Shown: one piece after another, positions 24,158 through 36,447 of the stretch
Numbering within the stretch: the stretch's first letter is position 1
How the letters are laid out: every line of letters begins with the position of its first letter
From: Castanea sativa
Lineage: Eukaryota; Streptophyta; Magnoliopsida; Fagales; Fagaceae
Reading direction: 5' to 3'
Length of the DNA: 64,000 nt
Assembly (NCBI RefSeq): GCF_040712315.1
Contig: NC_134017.1
Span: forward strand, 23,168,322-23,232,321
Translations under genes and position numbers: made by a program
Notes under the pieces: model-generated
Told to the model about the DNA's origin: nothing
The model's database searches: none
The model's input: the letters and a program-made list of their open reading frames with translations, nothing else

Positions 24158-24894
24158 GGGTGCGTTTGGTTGGGTGTAAAATATTTTTCGAGTGTAAAAT
24201 GATTTCAGCTGAAAATATTTTCGGAAAAAGAAAATATTTTTAGGTGTTTGGTAGCATTTTAAAAAATACTTTGAAAAATATTTTCAGGTGTTTGGTTGTG
24301 AACTTGAAAATATTATAGAAAATACATTTTTTACTTGTTGCTCACATTTTCTCACATTTTCTCAGCTTCCAAACAAATATCATTTCTCAATACAGAACAA
24401 CAAAACCCAAAAAAAAAAAAAAACTCATCAAATTTTCTCAAGAACAACAAAACCCAAAAAAGAAAAACTCATCAAATTTTCTCAATACAGACCAACAAAA
24501 CCCAAATTCAGTCAGAGAAGAACAAAGAGAGAGAAAACCAAAAAAAAAAAACTGCTTAAATCCGGTCAGAGAAGAACGAAGAGTGAGGCGACTGGGTTCG
24601 ACGATCAGACCGGGTTCGACGATTAGACTGGGTTCGACTGGGTTTGGCGACTGGGTTCGACTAGGTTCGACGAAGAGAGAGGCGAATGCACGATCTCGTC
24701 GGGACTGGGTCTGGCGACTGGGTTCGACGAAGAGAGAGGCGAAGGCGCGATCTCGCTGGGACTGGGTTCGACTGGGTTCAGCGACTGGGTTCGACGAAGA
24801 GAGAGGCGAAGGTGCGATCTTGCCGGCACGGGTTGGGGCGCGACTCGCCGGCGCGAGTTGGGGCGCGATCTCGCTCTCTCTACTCTCTCTTCGT

Positions 24895-24937
<43 letters not shown>

Positions 24938-25134
24938 GCTGTCTCTCTGGATTTTCTGGAAAATTTCTATTTGAAGGTAAAATAGAGATCGAAATTGATT
25001 TACGGGTGGGCAGGGATTGTTTTACGGTCAATGATACTGATTTTCCGTTTGACCAAAATTTCAGGTGTTGCCAAACACCTGCAAACGAGTAAAATAATTT
25101 CCTGAAAGTGTTTACCGTCGAACCAAACGCAGCC
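24158..25134. mobile_element. Tourist-like element (977 bp) with GC-rich repetitive core
   Basis: The left end GGGTGCGTTTGGTT and right end AACCAAACGCAGCC are inverted repeats, flanked by TAA (24155-24157, 25135-25137). The right arm is the reverse complement of the left arm of the element at 61561-62412, so both belong to one family. The core (about 24585-24935) is GC-rich: three to four copies of a ~65-70 bp unit with GACTGGGTTCGAC and GAAGAGAGAGGCGAA, then a (CT)n run (24895-24932). ORFs of 100-200 codons on both strands come from this repeat and show no domain. Confidence 0.85.
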
Positions 25135-25149
25135 TAATTTGTAGGTAAA

Positions 25150-26615
25150 ATGTGTAAGAAAAACATAGTTTGTATTGCATACAAAACATATGCAGCAGAA
25201 AATTAACGGATCTACTTCATTCTCAATTGATAACATGTACTATGTAAATTTCAGATTTTAAGAATAAGAGAGCATACCTTGGTGCGGTCAAATTCAAAAC
25301 CAAAAATTAGAAGTATTTAGGAACACTTTTAATTTTCACTCAAATTCCACTTATGCACAAGAAGTGTGGTCTCTCAATCAGTTTATACGTATGTGTTTAA
25401 GGGAGAATAAGAGAGTGGCTTACACTCACATACACACCATTTTCATACCTTACCAAATTCTGTATGTTTCTTTCTTTATATATAACTGATTATTTAATTG
25501 GGCTAACCTTTTGGGCTATTCGAATTGAGCTTTAGTATGTGGCTTGGAGTGGGACCAAAATGGACAAATAAGACACTAGCTCTAATGGGTTTTGGGCCTT
25601 TCTATCAACTCTTGACAAGCCCAAAATTACCATTAATTATATTTGATACCACTATATAAATATAATATATAAATATAATTACACCCTAGACCTTATTAAT
25701 AAATTATATCCTAAAACTTTATTATAAATTCAACCTCTTCATTAAAATATTCGTAGTAATACAAAGTCATGAATGTTGACTGCTACTTTGAAGATTACTC
25801 GGTTTAATTCTTTAAGTTATTCATCATATATTTATGAAATCCAAATTTATAAATATATACTTTAGTAATTTCTTATCAAGGTTTAATTCTTTAAGTTATT
25901 CATCATATATTTATAAAATCCAAATTTATAAATATATACTTTAGTAATTTCTTATCAAAGTGGTTAGGTTTAACACTCTGAATAACCAAACATATTAAAC
26001 TTATCTCAAATGAATATTTTATATCTCCGTTAAGAGATTATGAATTCCATCTTGAGAATGTATGTTCCTTCAACATTAAATGTGGCTGCCCAACATACCG
26101 AGGTTTTGATCGTGACTTTAGATCTTACTCCTGATATATCAAAACAACGTACACTTTATGATCAGATTTATTATTTTCTCAGGATTGAGAGTTGATGTAA
26201 ATAGAAGTCGTGAGATTTATTATTCATTTGACAGTCGTTAGTAGAATAATAAATCTCACAGTGATCCAGTTAAATATGTCTTAACACTTAAAACATATCA
26301 ACATATCAACTAAAAGTCTCTACTTCCATGATCAAAACAAATCATCTTAGTTAATATGTTATAATCTTCGCAGATGGAATGTCCAATTTCATCACCAATT
26401 AGGAACTAAAATTTCGAGTTTACAAAGAACTTGTGATTTATATCTTCTGTGACTAAATCACATACTATGCATCTCATGAACTATATGATAATGTCTAAAT
26501 ATTCATGTTACCATTATTGTAGATAATGATAAAATAACTTTATTAATCACAACATAATGTCATACATAGCATCATCTAATAGGATTTAAAGGGCACATGT
26601 CCTGTAATAGGTTGA
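25150..26615 (-). repeat. Probable LTR remnant (minus strand)
   Basis: Read on the minus strand, this resembles a long plant retrotransposon LTR: it begins near TTACAGGACATGTGCCC, carries CAAAACCTCGGTATGTTGGG and CAGCCACATTTAATGTTG, and ends around GATCCGTTAATTTTCTGCTG. No internal coding region follows on either side. The TG...CA ends and a target duplication were not fixed, so the boundaries and the solo-LTR reading are inference. Confidence 0.4.
25801..25958 (+). repeat. Near-perfect 79-bp tandem duplication
   Basis: Units 25801-25879 and 25880-25958 are adjacent and differ at a single position (ATTTATGAAATC versus ATTTATAAAATC). Both begin GGTTTAATTCTTTAAG and end TTCTTATCAA. This is a young event inside the LTR remnant. 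Confidence 0.95.
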
Positions 26616-27364
26616 AAATTGTCTCAAATTCCTATTTGAACTTAATTATTTACTTGGCTTTTCTTTGTGTATTTAGGGATGCTATTGCATAGGTAGCGGT
26701 ATTAGAACCCAAGGTTGATCCTTGTATAGTTCAAGAGAAACTTTTGTACTAGTTTGCAATTGGTTGATATAGGCGTGAATGAATTTGACTATGTAAACAA
26801 TGACCATCTTACTTGAAAAAGAATTGCTTTGATTAAGGCGGAGTTGTTGTGACTATGAAGGAAAATTTTTCAATGAAATATGAGATAAGGTAGAGATTTT
26901 TTAGATATTGTCTCAAATTCATATTTGGATTTGGCTACCTATTTGGCTTTTCTTCGTATAGAAGGAAAGTTATCTTGGTTTCCTTTTTGTGCTTGCATTT
27001 ATGTGCAAGGAATGTCTATTTATTATCAAGCAGAAAATAATGTTCTTGTCCACCAATGGATATGATTTGAAAGCTTATATAAACAAAGAAAGCCAATAAT
27101 GGAGGAATATTATTTCAGGACAAAAATTAGCACCAAACCAGGTTGTTGGAATCTCCTCTAACTCACTATGTAGCGATTTATAAAACTATTCATATGTAAT
27201 ATATAAACATGTCACATGAATAATTAAAAAAGTCATGTGACTAAATTACACATGGATAGTCTCTTTTATCACCATATAATGGGCTGGTGGAAGATAGTTG
27301 CAAACTAGTTTGGAGCTAAACATTTTCCATTATTTTATATTTCCTTGAGTGTGTGATATGATTA
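26616..27364. other. Intergenic DNA
   Basis: Two partly similar stretches share TTGTCTCAAATTC and TTGGCTTTTCTT (about 26620-26680 and 26908-26960), an old local duplication. No gene. Confidence 0.4.
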
Positions 27365-29904
27365 TGTGAGAGACCGCCAAAAATTTATTTGAAGGTGCTC
27401 TAAAAAAAGAGATTTTTGAGTGCTTTTTCAAGACACCTCTCTTTTTGGGTAAGTGGTGTGGAGTTGCCACTTATTTTTTATACAAAGAAATAAGAAAAAA
27501 ATAAAATACAAATTTACATGATTGAAATGCTTCATTGTTATTGATTGGATAAAAATAAATACAAGCTTGATAAATTGATTATTACATGGCTTTAGGTTCT
27601 AGTTACAATCTACCCAAAATAAAATAAAGATAAAGCCTAGGCCTACCTATCCAAAGACACTAAATTCGGAGGCTAGGTTACGGAATGGGAATGCGTTAGA
27701 CACCCATTCTGCCCAGATAGAGTCTAGTCTTCTAGACTCTTGTGACCGATGTACCCCTTTTATGTATGACATGAATGATATGTTGCACACACAAAATACT
27801 TAACTAAATTAAGTCACATAAGTTTATTTATGAATATGTCCTCTTTTTTGTTAAAAAAGAAAATCAGATCTGTTATTGTGAGAAATTTAGTTCGATTTGT
27901 AAAAATTAGATCTATTTTTGTAGATATAAGAAAAAAAAGGCTTTTGGTGAAAAGGAAAAAAAAAATCAGATCTGTTTTTATTAGGTAAAACAAAGTCTTT
28001 TGGTTAAAAATATCGGATTTGGTTTTTGGGAACGAGAAAAATTGGTTTTTGGGTTTGTATATAAAAAAAATAAGATCTGTTTTCTAAATGTAATAAAATA
28101 AGAAAAAAAAATTTTAGAAGAGAATTGCATTTATGAAATAAACCTATGCTGCTTACATGAAACAACACAAACAAAACACTACTCATGACTTACTTTTTAT
28201 TTCAAAATCTACTATGTTAAAAAAAAAATCAGATCTACATCTAGAGAATACATAAATTAGTTTTTATGAAAACAATTCAGATTTGCATCTAATGAAGATG
28301 CAAATCAGTTTTTATTTTGAAGAAAAATTCAGATCTACATCTAATGAAGATGTAAATCAGTTTTGATTTTAAAAAATTCAGATCTACATCTAATGAAGAT
28401 GTAAATAAGTTTTTTGATTTAGAAAAATTCAGATCTACATCTAACGTAGATGGAAATCTGTTTTTGATTTAGAAAAATTCAGATCTCCATCTAATCAAGA
28501 TGTAAATCAGTATTTGATTTAGAAAAATTCAGATCTGCATCTAAGGAAGATGTAAATCAGTTTTTTGATTTAGAGAAATTTAGATCTACATCTAATAAAG
28601 ATGTAAATCTATTTTTGATTTAGAAAAATTCAGATTTGTATCTAAGGAAGATGTAAATCTGTTTTTTGATTTAGAAAAATTCAGATCTGCATCTAAGGAA
28701 GATACAAATCTGTTTGATTTGAAAAATTTCAGATTTTCATCTAAGGAAGATGCAAATCCGTATTTGATTTAGAAAAAGATTTGTTAACAAGCAGATTTTT
28801 GAAATTCAAAAGAAAAATCAAAACATCAAAAGAATTTGGAACATGTTTTCAAAGAGAAATTTAACAACACATGGCATCCACGTTAAAAAAATCCTAAATC
28901 TACTCATGCATCATTAATCAAAATTAAAAAAGAAGATTAAGAAGAAAGAAACTCACTACCTCTTGCATGTATGCCCTTTGTTGTGAACAGATATTTTAGG
29001 ATTCAAAGAAATTTATTCAATTATCTTTAAAGCCTAAAATATTTTGCTTACAATAAAGAAATTCCTAATGCAAGAGCCTCTAGAACGTCTTTAACATAAG
29101 AGAGAAAATAAAAGCAAGGGGAGTCAGAAATAGTGGAAATCTGAAAGTGTCAAAAAATGTCCTGAATTTTGAGATCCAGTCTCTATTTATGAGGCTGGGA
29201 GACTCGAAAAATTAGCTAGACAATCAGAACACGAGTTGGGATGCGTTCTTATCTCTAAAATATCGAAATGGATGTGTTTTAACTTAATCCAAATGCCTTC
29301 GGGCCAGGGCCTGAGTTTGTGCCAGGCTCGCTTTTGAGTTTGAGTCATTTTTGGACTTCTTTTTTGAGATTTTTTGAGCTGGGACTTGCACTTGGATGCG
29401 TTTTTAATCCATATTCTAAAAATTAAACTCTTTTCTAGATAATTTGGGTCTTTTCAACAATAATTATCTTGTAGATAAATACTCCAAAAAGTCTGGATTA
29501 TCCATAATTATATTGTTATCCAATTATCCTTTTTAATCCTATGCAAGCAAGCCTATTTTTTATACTAATTATCAACCAATCAAAAAATTATTTAATTAAT
29601 TTTAATTGTCTAACTAATCAAAATTAATTTTAATTAATCATGTGTGGTTGACTCTACGTAGACATAATGCATGTTGACCGTGCAAACTTGATCATGCAAA
29701 CTTGATCATGCGATATCTTTCGATCTGACAATCTGATTTGAAAACCGACCATACTGTTGCGAACGTCAGAATATCAAGATCATGTTTATGATATGCAATG
29801 AATGAATTAGCGCATGTAATGAAATCATGAATTTTGTGGTACATAAATGGTCATTCCAGTCATCTTCCTTGATTAAATCATGGGTGCAAAATCGAGTGTC
29901 TACA
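27365..29904 (+). mobile_element. Long solo-LTR-like element (2.54 kb)
   Basis: It begins TGTGAGAGACCGCC, ends ATCGAGTGTCTACA, and is flanked by GATTA (27360-27364) and AATTA (29905-29909), a 5-bp duplication with one mismatch. A 2.22-kb relative at 48365-50584 has the same ends and the same landmarks: CTCTTTTTGGGTAA near the start, GGAGGCTAGGTTAC about 300 bases in, and TTGATTAAATCATGGG near the end. TG...CA ends and absence of gag/pol suggest a solo LTR of a long-LTR (Ogre-like) Gypsy element; that lineage is inferred from memory. It contains the array at 28200-28785. Confidence 0.65.
28200..28785 (+). repeat. Tandem array, ~50-bp unit, about 11 copies
   Basis: The unit contains AATTCAGATCTACATCTAA, then (G)AAGATGTAAATC(A/T)G, then TTTTTGATTTAGAAA. 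Copies differ by a few bases (TACATC/TGCATC/TTCATC). The relative at 49140-49310 has only about three copies, so the array length varies between family members. Confidence 0.9.
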
Positions 29905-30339
29905 AATTACATCACATTCTACAATTCAAAAGTCTTAAGTCTTTATGTATCATGAATTGTAAAAATATACAATTAATTATACAAGAGAGTGATTATTGAA
30001 AGAGGTCGTAAGACTGCTTCCTTAGAGGGCTCCAATAGTGATAGTGGTTGACAAATACCGAATTTGGTATCTTGAGAGTGATTTCTTGGTGGATATTGTG
30101 TGATTGTTTCCTTAGAACATCCCAATATTAACAATGGTTGACTAAAGTTAGATATGGTAATATTGGGATTGACGTGATTTGGTATTTTATCTTAATTTTT
30201 GCTAATAATATAGACACTAGACTAAGGTTTGGTGGGCTTGACTATAGAGTTTATATTTTTAGATTGACAACCATGAACAAATTTAACCTCTTAGAATTTG
30301 GTTTGTTTAGTTGATTAGTGTTGAATTAATCCTTGGAAC
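29905..30339. other. Intergenic DNA
   Basis: Two similar stretches with CTTCCTTAGAGGGCTCCAAT and TTTCCTTAGAACATCCCAAT (about 30018 and 30108) point to an old local duplication. No gene. Confidence 0.4.
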
Positions 30340-30990
30340 AAGACAAATCAAGAATGCAGAAAATAGACGTCTAGAAGATTGCATTTTGACTACACCTTGA
30401 CATGTCGAAAATCACTTATCACAACCGATCAAACTGCCCTTCTCGACCTATTGAGTTTGGGCAGATTGAAAGTTCAACTAATTTTCTCAATTGTTTGATC
30501 TAGGGTTTTGATGGAATTTAAGTAAATATAAATACAAACCTTTGAGCACGTTTTTGGATACACAAGAGGGTAGTATTATGTACACAGATTTGGATTTTTT
30601 CCAAATCCTTTTAAATCTATAATTGGAGACTACATGAAAACATCAAATCTAGTTAAAAAAAAAAGCTGTTGTAGTTAGCTAGCCACAGTTGCTAATTAAA
30701 TCATTTGAGCAGAGATCTTAGAGTCAAAAACAGGGGAGTTCGAGTATAACAGTCCATAATAGAATAGTTTGAGGATTAAGAGCTACATGTGGTCACACCA
30801 GTAAGTATAACATGAGGTAGTAGTATATATAGATTGAGGTCTATTGTACAAACTTCAATCCTACTAGTGGATATGTTGTCTTGAGGATTGTTTAAGTTAA
30901 ATTATTCCCAAGTTTTTAACAATGAAATGGGTAGTTTTATTAGTTTTCCTAGGTCATCATTTATGTTGTCTATGTGATCTATTCTTGTGT
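30340..30990 (+). repeat. Interspersed repeat, copy 1 (mate at 41925-42560)
   Basis: Shares with 41925-42560 an ordered series: AACAAGACAAAT, TTTGATCTAGGGTTTTGATG, ATAAATACAAACC, GAGCACG, TTATGTACACAGATTTGGA, then TCTTAGAGTCA or TCAAAGTCA, TGTGGTCA and TTGTCTTGAG. The promoter-like composition and wide spacing suggest an LTR remnant, but no ends were fixed. Confidence 0.55.
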
Positions 30991-31530
30991 GATATGCTAA
31001 TCAATTTCTTCAAGAGCATAATTGATTAATTAGTTATTTGGTTAAAAGTTGATTAATTTTGTGACAATCGTGGCCTAAAACTATAACATTGACCAAGGCT
31101 TTGCTCATATTTATTGAAGAATAGTTTGATAGTTTTTTAAAGGTTGAAAAGATACCTATAAGTAAGAGTTATGCATGAGAGGTTAAGTCTTGTAAGCCTT
31201 ATTGAGTATAGTGGATTTGATCTCTGTGTGTGCGTGCGTGCGTGCATGCGTGTGTGTGTGTGTGTGAAGGTAGGTTATTTGTTAAACCATGTGAATTCTT
31301 GTATTCTATATATCTGTATTTGTTGAATTATTTTTGTCTTTATTATTGTTGATTTTGAATATTGGGGCAGTTATTGCCAACAAGTAGTATTAAACCTTCC
31401 ATTATTGCACAACAAATAGTAAAAGAGCTTAAGTCATTATACATCATGTTTAACTATAATTATAAAATGAGTAATACAAACTCGAGAGACACATTATGAT
31501 CTTTATTTTATTTTGCACATTAATTGTATT

Positions 31531-32337
31531 TGTTGGGTTCTAAATGTTTAGTTTCTATATGTTTAGTTTGTTGGCAAACTGTGTATATAAACTTGTCTAG
31601 GTATATATTATAGTATCTATTGGTCATATTAGACATTTCTCAAAGTGCTATAAGTCAAAATTCAAGATCATACAACCTATAGGTTCAAGAATTCAAAATT
31701 AGATAGGTTCGATAGATTGAGAAGAAGTTTTGACCCATCGAGACGAGATTTTGCAAATTTTAAATAAAGCCAACAACTCATTAAACATTTAGGGTTTTAG
31801 TCCATATTTCCTTCATATATAAAGAAAACCCTAAAACATGTTTTTCAAGTCTTGGAGAGCTACTCTTTTGAGATCTGTGAGGTTTTGTGCCTTCAACTCT
31901 TTCAAACATCTACTAGAGATCATTCTCATAACATAGGTACCGGTGGAACAAAGTTGCAACGCACCTAAGCTTCAGATACCAAACGTACTGAAAAGAAAAA
32001 CATGAACTGGAGGTTCATGCTGGAGTAGATTATATCAAAGAAGTTTGAGGTTTTTAGAGTTAGGTTTGATAATCATAGTTAAGTTTACTATGAATAAAAT
32101 ATTATTGGCTGTAAACTTCTATTGATAGTAGATTGTTCTTCTTGGGATTGGTTCCCCTAGGTTTTTTACCTTCAAACTAGTTTGTTTCATTAGTTTTCTT
32201 GAGTTATCATATTTTGTGTTATTTATATTTTCTTCTGCATGATATGTTTAACCTAAGGCTTGCATAATTGACTTAATTAATAACATGGTCATAATATCAA
32301 GTTAAATATTGTTTGTTCAGGGGTCTAAAAACTAACA
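31531..32337 (+). mobile_element. Probable solo LTR (807 bp)
   Basis: It begins TGTTGGGTTCTAAATG and ends GTCTAAAAACTAACA, with GTATT before (31526-31530) and GTATA after (32338-32342): a 5-bp duplication with one mismatch. Inside are a leader-like CATATATAAAGAAAACCCTA and T-rich tracts, as in plant Copia LTRs. No internal region is attached. The class is inference. Confidence 0.5.
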
Positions 32338-34274
32338 GTATATGAATTGGTCAATTATATTTTTATTTTAGGTTCTAGTAGTTTATTAGGTCATTAGTAT
32401 TTTAATTTCTTGAAGTAAAACTATTTTTGTAGTAAGATAGTTAGGGTTTCCTATACCAATTAGAATTTAATATTCCTATATAAGCAAACTATGCATACTC
32501 TTATCAGAAGGGGAGATGATTTTGATGAATGAAAGTTCCTTTTGGTTTTATGGTCTAGTACCAAGTCCAGCAAACCCTAGGTGTCAATTTCTTGTGGTTT
32601 TTTCTTGCTTGGTGCTGACCCCAAGTAAGCTTAGGTGCCAACTGTTGGGTTTCTGTAAGTTATTTTCTTGTCCTTAATTTTATTGATGAATTATTTTCGT
32701 TAAACATCTATTCTAAATATCTAATTACTTGAGCCACAAAAGAATGGCGCCGCTATACTAAAAGAGTTTGTGATTATATGGTTAGCATGAATTCAAGATG
32801 TATATATGATTTATTGAGCTGACACTTGAAAGATACACATTGTCAGCATCAAAGAAAATTAGATCTCTTTCTGATCTTTGGGTTCCCTTAATGAAGCAGA
32901 TAAAATTTGCTCCCTGATATATCCACTAGATTTGATAATCAGGATAGATGCTTGATTTAATTGAACTTCAATTAGCTTATCGGCCCCATTATGGATATGA
33001 TTGAAGTACTTTGAAATGAATGTATATGGTTTCCAACCCTTGTTTTTTTCTTGGTAGTTTGGCCTAGAATAATTGTGTGGGCTTGACAATAATTACTAGC
33101 ATGGATTTGGGAAAATATGACAGCCAAAGCCCAAGTTTCTGGCTGTTATCTGGTGACTTGTGCAAAGCTGAGACTTTCATGCTAATGGGATAAAGTTTGG
33201 TGTCGTGTTCCAATATCTGCCAAAGTTTTCAGTTCCAAATCTTGCTTGAATTGACAGATTACATGATTATTATTAGCTAATAATGCAATGATAGATGATT
33301 ATTATTAGCTAATAATGCAATAATTATTATTATATGATGATGATTTTCTTCTTTAGGTAGCATTATGTTGCGTTGTGTTTGTCAAATATCAGAATCAAGC
33401 TTCCTCTTTCAGGGAATATCAGAATCAATCTCAATCAAATCATATAAAGGCCGGGTTGAAGTTTGATTATATGAATAAGATGTTCCACACGAACTAATTT
33501 GAATACCATCAACATATCATTATGATTATAGTATAAGGTTCAACTTGCACATTTCACGATCACTTTGACACCAATCCAAATTGCATTTTAAAGTATTTAA
33601 AGATTAATGGGTTGAATTGAGAACCATCTTTTGTCTGATCCAGCTTTCGCAAGTCCATTGAGATCATCTAATTATGCTGTTGCCCTTTTCACTTAAGAGA
33701 ATCAAATGGCCCATACAGTGTACTAACTACTAAGCACTCAATGCCTATAATATCAATACAGTGGACTTGGATTCCTGAGGTCAGTGTCTTTTCAAATGAT
33801 TGATGCACCTTTTTCCCTCAAAATCAGCTACATACTCTCCCATGATTTTGACTGATATACCACTTCACCAAAAAGGCTCATCTAAATTCCTACACATTTC
33901 AAATGAAGAAAATTCTAGTCCAAAGCATAATGTTTGCTGTTTAAGTGACATTCATTTAAGAAATACCTTTGTTTACTTACCAAAGAAAAGACATTCCTTT
34001 GGTTTTTCGGTTTTTACTCTTAATATTTCCTCTGGTTTTTACTCTTTTAATATTTCCTCTCACCCCTTTGAATTTAGGCTGTATTTTCCCATAAAACGGT
34101 ATCATGGAGGGTTAAGTGTTAAAAAATCAATTGTTTACATATAAAACAATACCATAGAAGCTTAAGTGTTATACTCTCAAAGTCTCAAGAAGTTTCGAGT
34201 TTTACAAGGGCACCACATGGAGGGTTTTGTGTATTTTTCCAAATATTTTTACGCCTCACTTGTTTGATTTCTTC
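32338..34274. other. Intergenic DNA, no recognisable gene
   Basis: A minus-strand ORF (32859-33089, 76 codons) and a plus-strand ORF (33800-34144, 114 codons) show no domain I recognise. A 32-bp unit GATTATTATTAGCTAATAAT... is duplicated at about 33265-33325. Nothing else stands out. Confidence 0.35.
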
Positions 34275-34685
34275 ATCTTTAAACTTTGGGTAAATTATTC
34301 TTTGGTCCTTTAAGTTTGGGATAAGTTTTATTTAGTACTTGAATTTTTAAAGTGTCCAAATTGGTACATGAAATTTTATAAAGGGAACAATTTTGTGTCC
34401 CTTTGTCTATGGGGTAACTTTGATTTTGGTCTATTAAATATGAGATTACTTCAATTAATTTGATCACTTAAGTATGAGCTTAGTTCAGTTTGGTCCCTTA
34501 AAAATGAGATGCTTTAGCATTCCGTTAATCACATAAATACAAAAACAGGTAAACTAATGGGAACCAAATTGCTCAATTTTTGAAATTTCAAAACCAAATC
34601 CAAACCTTTTTAAATGATCAAAAATTGAATTACATCAAATTTCATAGATGAAAAGTGTAATTTACTCTTAGACATTCATGCAAGA
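34275..34685. repeat. Degenerate foldback-MITE-like segment
   Basis: Contains the words TTCTTTGGTCCTTTAAGTTT, ATTGGTACATGAAA, GTTTGGTCCCTTAAAAATGA and CATTCCGTTAATC seen in plant Mutator-like MITEs. No convincing paired ends could be fixed. Confidence 0.3.
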
Positions 34686-34978
34686 TCTATGCTTGAAACA
34701 TCATTTATAGTTTTATACTTTTTAATTAAAGAGAATGGAGCATTCCCAAAAATCTAAGCTTGTCTCATATTATGAAAGCATGCCTTAAATTTCAATATTA
34801 TTTTTATCTTGGGCATAATATCTATGCCAAATCTTTGCATTAAATGGCCTTTAACATCATCTATCTGACTAAACCCAAATTCTTGGATTTATTAAATCAT
34901 TAGCGGGCCATTAATGATAACCACAAATTACTCATCCTCCATCGGATCATTGGGGTTAAACATAAAGAGGGTTAGAGG

Positions 34979-35549
34979 TAGGGTTGGCAATTCGTGTTCG
35001 CGTGTCAGGTTCGTGTTGTGTCAAGTCATGAGTATTTGATTACATAGGTCAACACTAATCAAACATGTTTATTAAACGGGTCAAAATTCCTCAACCTTAA
35101 CATGACCCATTTATTAAACGGGTTAGTCGTGTCGATCTGTTTATTAGATTTTATCAAAATGAAAAATAAAAATTAATGAAAAAACAAACAAATAAATATT
35201 TTTAATATAAAATTCAGAACTAACGAGTAACTGCATCACAAATAATCATTCAAAATTAAAGCATATCCCAATATCACAAATAATCAACCATAATATGTCA
35301 AAGAAAATAAATCACAACAACTAATAAGTTTATATACCTAGAATTTGAAAGGTATATTGATAAAATATCATTTAATTAAACGGGTCAAACGGGTTTTATG
35401 TGTTCAACACTAACTCAACTCATTTATTAAACGGGTTAGCCGTGTCAACCCGAATATGACACGAACCCGTTAAGCCTCAACCCATAACCTGCTAATTTCG
35501 TGTCGTGTCGTGTCGAGTTCGCGGGTCGTGTCAAATTTTGCCACCCCTA
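34979..35549. mobile_element. hAT-type MITE (571 bp) with perfect 8-bp target duplication
   Basis: Terminal repeats TAGGGTTGGCAA and (right end) TTGCCACCCCTA match at 11 of 12. The exact 8-bp GTTAGAGG flanks both ends (34971-34978 and 35550-35557), diagnostic of the hAT superfamily. The interior has repeated ATTAAACGGGT blocks and GTGTCGTGTCG near the right end. No transposase ORF, so it is non-autonomous. Confidence 0.9.
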
Positions 35550-35557
35550 GTTAGAGG

Positions 35558-36447
35558 TCTAGCCTACCATATAGACATTTTGGTTTGTCCTTCATGGACA
35601 TTCCCTTTTCTTTGACAGATCTCATGCACAGAAAAACTAGTGGATTGACATGATATTTGATAAAATAGGATGTGGCAAGTTGAGGATAACAAACGAAAAA
35701 GTGGGTGATACTTCCTACTGATGTAACCCTTCTTAACAAAGCAAACAGTATCCCATTTCTCATTTTATAAACTTTCACTAATAAAGCCTTAGATTTCTGA
35801 AGTGACTAAAATTAAACTTCATCACCTGAATTCATGACTTTTCTTTAATGATTTTCTTTGGTATTAGTCTAAATATGCCCACTCTTCAAATCAAATTGCT
35901 CCTATATCTTAAATTCCAAAGTAAAGGTTCAAAACGTTCAGCAAGTCTATGACACATCAATGTACAGAAGTCCTAAAGCTATCACCCACATGGACATGGG
36001 TGAGCAAAAAACCCTAAGGTGCGAGATTGGATTAAAAAAAAAAAAGTATGCATGATAATGTGTTGATTTCAAATTAATAAAAAATGAAAATGAAAGGAAT
36101 ATAAAAGGAGTAGAAATACTGCAGAAATTACATTTTTTAAGGGAAAAATTACAATTTTTTAAGCATACAAGCTAGGTTTCATACGCTCTTTCTTCTCCAA
36201 TGTTGATGAAATCATTAGTTTTTGCAATATGAAGGGAATTTAAAAAAAATAAAATTAAAAAAGCATATGGCCTTTGTTAGCATATCTAGTGCATTTTGTT
36301 TTTTAATTGATGTAATAAGACATAATTATATTTTAGGTATGTGTGTGTGTGTGTGTGTGTGAATGAAAGTATTATAAGAAGAAAAAGTGAAGAGATAGAA
36401 GAATAAATATAACATAATTGGACCTAAAATCATAGGTTAAAGTTTTT
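35558..36447. other. Intergenic DNA
   Basis: Includes a (TG)n microsatellite (about 36342-36360). A 75-codon minus-strand ORF at 35551-35778 starts at the MITE edge and has no recognisable domain. Confidence 0.4.

Noticed and set aside
24438..25031. 197-codon minus-strand ORF and opposing 169-codon ORF
   Set aside because: Both come from the tandem repeat and (CT)n core of a Tourist-like element; repetitive peptides without a domain.
28200..28785. Regularly spaced repeats that might suggest a CRISPR array
   Set aside because: Units are contiguous with no unique spacers, in plant nuclear DNA inside an LTR-like element.
33800..34144. 114-codon plus-strand ORF
   Set aside because: No recognised motif, no supporting promoter or splice structure, and AT-driven composition.
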